Below the pieces are notes generated by a model. That model was not told the origin of the DNA, did no database searches, and saw nothing but the letters and a program-made list of their open reading frames with translations. This document shows positions 60,721 to 64,000 of a stretch of 64,000 nt of DNA, one piece after another. Source of the DNA: Cristatella mucedo (lineage: Eukaryota; Bryozoa; Phylactolaemata; Cristatellidae); assembly GCA_009760855.2 (NCBI GenBank), contig WPIO01000032.1:1168501-1232500 (forward strand), given 5' to 3'. How positions within the stretch are numbered: position 1 is the stretch's first letter; each line of letters starts with the position of its first letter. A program made the position numbers and the translations under genes.

Positions 60721-61832
60721 AATTTAAATTATGCAATGACCACAGTAAACATGAAGAGAAATAGGACGCTACTTTAGGGCGTTTAAAATAATATTTCCTG
60801 AGTAGGCTGCTACCGCGGTTGTTTAAGTTTCGGTAAGAGGAAGAGTCGAATGAGAGTTTTCTTCGTTATCATCTGCACAACCTCAAGCTGCAGCGAAGGC
60901 CCTTTAGCAAAGGCAATCTGTGGAGAGGATAACGTTGAACGGTTACCTTCGGCCTCAGTTGCAAACAGTTGGCGGCTTCTTTCGTCAGCACGATCTTATC
61001 AAACAGGGAGACCACGTGTGAGCACTCAGTGACGATCTCACTGCGGCATCCCAAAGTAAGGCCTTTGTAAAACGCTCCAGTGCTAGCTGCATAGCGACTA
61101 GCGGCGTACCGAAATTCGCCGATTTTAGCCCCAACGCTCGCTCGAGGCCGCTTCTTCAAGCTCTTTCGGAATGCTTTTCGAAGGTTCCGCCCTTTGCTGC
61201 TGAGCTCTGCCGATCCTGACAGCTTGCGCAGTCGGCGGCTCGCGTAAAAACTCGGTCGCAATATCCCAGCTACGCGTGGCCGCGCTGCGGTGAATTTTCG
61301 CCCCCTTGCCTGGCCATTGGGCAATACCGAGCGGTCGCGCCAAACTGCCGGCGTTTCATCGGTGCCCCTCCTCCACCGCCGCCACCGCCGGCAGCCGCCG
61401 GCAGCATCAAGACCCTAAAAGCAAGTACGGACCGGACATAAATACTCCAAGCAGCTGTAGTCTTGCTGGGTTAATCTTGTTGCCTTGGATCGGCGAGACT
61501 CGAGTGAGTTCGCTGCGGAGTTGCACTCATCGCACGCCGTTGCGAGGTCCGTAAAGACTGAAGCCGGCTCTTCATTCTCTCGCAATATTTGCTCGCCAGC
61601 GCCAGTGCTTGCCGAGCTCGCGTCGAAATGCCCACATAGGTCAAAGGTCAAAGGTCGAGGTCAAACTGGAGCCCCTGGCGTCAAAGAGAACGCTCCTGCC
61701 GCGCCTAAGGTAAGGGCGCAGCGGCCTAGCTGGCACGTGCACCTGCGGCACTCTGGCTTCACGCTTGTAGACTTCCGTAGCCCACTGCCAGGCGAAGGTC
61801 TTCCATCCTGTGCATTAGGCTGCTTCCAGGTG
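60721..61832. other. GC-rich unassigned sequence
   Basis: No recognisable domain in any frame, although frames up to 151 codons are open by composition. Contains a CCGCCGCCACCGCCGG stretch near 61380 and the AGGTCA cluster described separately. Confidence 0.4.
61638..61663 (+). promoter_or_regulatory. Cluster of four AGGTCA-type nuclear-receptor half-sites
   Basis: AGGTCA at 61638-61643, 61645-61650 and 61658-61663, and AGGTCG at 61652-61657. The first two form a perfect DR1 element (one-base spacer), the type bound by RXR/HNF4-class receptors. No adjacent gene is identified, so function is unproven. Confidence 0.4.
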
Positions 61833-62690
61833 GTGAAAACCTGTACGGCTGGGCTTGTCTGTCTCGAATGTCCGAGCAGAAACATTAAACCACTTCTGCT
61901 ACCGGCGTTTATCAAGCAGCGGCTAGACTTCTCGCCTCCATCAACGGCGGCTATTACAGACACTGAGAATAGTCGAGGTGGCAAAATGGCGCACTTCTGT
62001 CAAGTGGCAAAATGGCGCAGCGTTGCCTTTCGTGACGGAACTACTATGACTCGGCGAAGTGAATCCACAGGCAGCAGCAGCGAGCTGCTCGTAGTCTTGA
62101 GAGCGCTTGCTTTTACGTCTCTGGCTTGAGAGAAATGGCTATTCAGGTATCCGTGTTGAGTTGGACCACTGCCGCGGAGCGGCTCCCATTGCTTTCGCTT
62201 CGTCGGACCTTCGACCGATCGCCGCGGCGGCTGCTGCTGCTCACCGAAGATCGCCGCAGCTGGCGCTCCGCGGCTGCGTTCATGCTCGCTACATCAGCGG
62301 CCAGTAAGGGTGGCTGAGCGTGCGGCATCGGCGCGGCTCGTTCAGCGCGACTGCACCAAGGTGTTCGGTGTGCAACGCAGTACGCTACGCGGGGGCTTCT
62401 CGTGCGAGACGCTCAGTCGCAGGTCACGACCGGGTCCCGCTGGCACCCACTTCCCGCACACGGCACTTACGCCGTTACCTCGCACTACTCAAGCTCGTTA
62501 CGTCCGAGCCGAAGTGACTATCAACCGCATCGATCCGGTCGCGGAGTGCCCGCTCGCATTTGACCACCAAGCGTCCACTGTCGTCGGGTGAACACGTGAT
62601 CGCATACTTTGCAGCGTATGCAAAATACATAGAAAGAGTTTAGGTTCTCTGAGGACGCTATGTAAATGTATTATTAATATCATTCGTGTA
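61833..62690 (+). mobile_element. Decayed L2 fragment
   Basis: Encodes VKTCTAGLVCLECPSRNIKP near 61835, matching the L2 C-terminal VQNSAARLVCRERRS. A degenerate L2 tail (AGTTTAGGTTCTCTGAGGACGC, ATTATTAAT) lies at 62620-62680. Continuity between the two pieces is assumed. Confidence 0.5.
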
Positions 62691-62819
62691 ATGGGGCCTC
62701 CGCATGCAGTGTTTTTTGCATGCACAATGACGCCGCTGTCAGGCAGAGTCCTCGCTTTGGTTGGCTTACGGGCAGTTGACCTTTATAAAATACCAGCTGA
62801 TTTAACAGCCTCTTTTTTA

Positions 62820-62960
62820 TAGTGAACAGAAGAGCCTTTACGGCTATCACTGCCGCTTGCAGCGGCGATCAAGAATCACCCGCCGCAGGATTCAAACCCA
62901 TGACCTCGGGACCAAGGTCGTGAAAAGCAACCGTTTTACGGCGCGCCATCGTGAACCTCG
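62820..62960 (-). mobile_element. tRNA-derived SINE, minus strand, second copy
   Basis: Shares GGCTATCAC, GCTTGCAGCG and a B-box complement (GGATTCAAACCC near 62888) with the SINE at 25215-25385. Confidence 0.55.
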
Positions 62961-64000
62961 CTGTTCGTACTTTATGGGCGTTGGGCATTCCTTGATGTTC
63001 GTGTTGAGGCCAGTTTTTAGCCCGTTGGTCATGTTAATCACGTCGCGGCCAGTTAATGGCCAGCCGATACAAACGGCCGATACTGACGCGTTTACCTTTG
63101 GGTATGGATTTACGCACGAATATCAGGACCATGCAGCGAACACGGCACCTAAGGCGTTCGGAGCATAGCTTTGTGTCGGACGCCGCCGACGCAAGCTGTG
63201 TCGGGTAAGCCGCTGAGCTCCGATGTAGTTGGCACTGCGAGGTAATATATTAATGTCGGTGCTTGTGACTGAGCTTCATACCGCCGCGTGCTTTAATCGC
63301 GAGGTCAAAAAGGTCGCGGTTGTACGAGTGATGAAAGCGCGCCTGCAGTCGCGAGTTCGAAGCGTTCGTCGTCTGTCAGCTCGTTGGTAAGTAGTGAACG
63401 CACAACTCAGAGCGGGATTCTTAGTCTGGAATGTCTTTCGTGAGCCCCTTGGGAGAGCACGTGAGCATTCCCGTAGATGCCGAATTGGAGGACTCGTGAG
63501 GTGTAAGTCTATGAATTATCGTTCTCGAACGGCTGCCTGTTCGAAGCTTTCTGAAACCTGCAGCTATTTATTGTATACGGTCGCCCTGCTAAGAGGCGGC
63601 AACTTGGGATGTGGCTTCGCCTCCAGATAACTTTTAGCGTGACTGAACGAGTGACCGATTCCTAGAGATCTTAGCTAATCAGCACTGAACGTCGTATGGC
63701 TGAAAATCAAACCGATTCGACAGCCTCATGAGTAGAACCGAACTGTTGCATAATTTCGATAGCAGGTGGCTGATAAATTACACATGATTTTGGTGGTATC
63801 CTACGCATTTAGTAGTTGTTTGCTGCGTTCCGTCTCAGCCCAACGTCGAGTACCGGATCCCAGCTACGGGCAGCTCAGCTGTGTGCTGTTGGTTTGCACT
63901 GTTTATAGCAAAATGCCATCGTACGAGAAGCAAAAGAAAGACATTTACTCAAGACAGTACGCATTGTTACCCATCGCATGTCTTACATTGAAGGTAAATA
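62961..64000. other. Right end of window, nothing identified
   Basis: No gene, repeat or duplicated segment recognised. Confidence 0.4.

Noticed and set aside
60869-62129. Several GC-rich open frames of 100-214 codons
   Set aside because: Overlapping frames are open on both strands, as expected from composition; no domain except L2 debris near 61835.

Overview
This window is from an invertebrate animal genome. The evidence is GT-AG introns of 0.4 to 5 kb, a six-exon stomatin (SPFH/band 7) gene present in tandem copies, abundant LINE retrotransposons of the L2 clade, a Ty3/gypsy element, a hAT DNA transposon, MITE-like elements, tRNA-derived SINEs and long microsatellites. No intact tRNA, rRNA or prokaryotic gene organisation is seen. 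The phylum cannot be fixed from the sequence alone.

The only intact host genes I can support are two tandem paralogues. Stomatin gene A (21187-31530) and stomatin gene B (44833-58522) lie on the plus strand. Each has six coding exons of 76, 116, 73, 83, 243 and 285 nt, an open frame, and a predicted 291-residue product. By my reading the two proteins differ at 14 residues. Both have the family layout: a short N-terminus, one membrane-inserted hairpin with its proline, the SPFH domain, and the C-terminal oligomerisation and lipid-raft segment. A third copy (6923-9139) is a pseudogene. Two much older exon remnants lie just upstream of genes A and B (17.3-17.8 kb and 42.5-43.15 kb).

Layout. 1-2.9 kb: an L2 LINE carrying a solo LTR. 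2.9-6.9 kb: SINEs, a telomere-like tract and low-complexity inverted blocks. 6.9-9.1 kb: stomatin pseudogene. 9.1-15.5 kb: its duplicated 3' flank, split by a gypsy element (10.47-14.54 kb) and a 566-bp TIR element. 15.3-31.5 kb: unit A (remnant, 2.5-kb insertion, gene A). 31.5-42.4 kb: flank of unit A with a 3.2-kb insertion and a hAT transposon (38097-40771). 42.5-58.5 kb: unit B (remnant with a 197-bp MITE, two L2 insertions, gene B). 58.5-60.7 kb: third copy of the flank. 60.7-64 kb: mostly unassigned GC-rich sequence with L2 and SINE debris.

Because the units are segmental duplicates of each other, many insertions in one unit have an empty or pre-integration counterpart in the other. This gives precise boundaries and relative ages for the mobile elements. 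The most unusual items are a pure (CTG)94 tract in intron 3 of gene B where gene A has unrelated sequence, duplicate-specific insertions with readable target-site duplications, SINEs with tails resembling the resident L2, an in-frame stop shared by the two youngest L2 copies, and a conserved 5' leader with two three-codon uORFs upstream of both intact genes.
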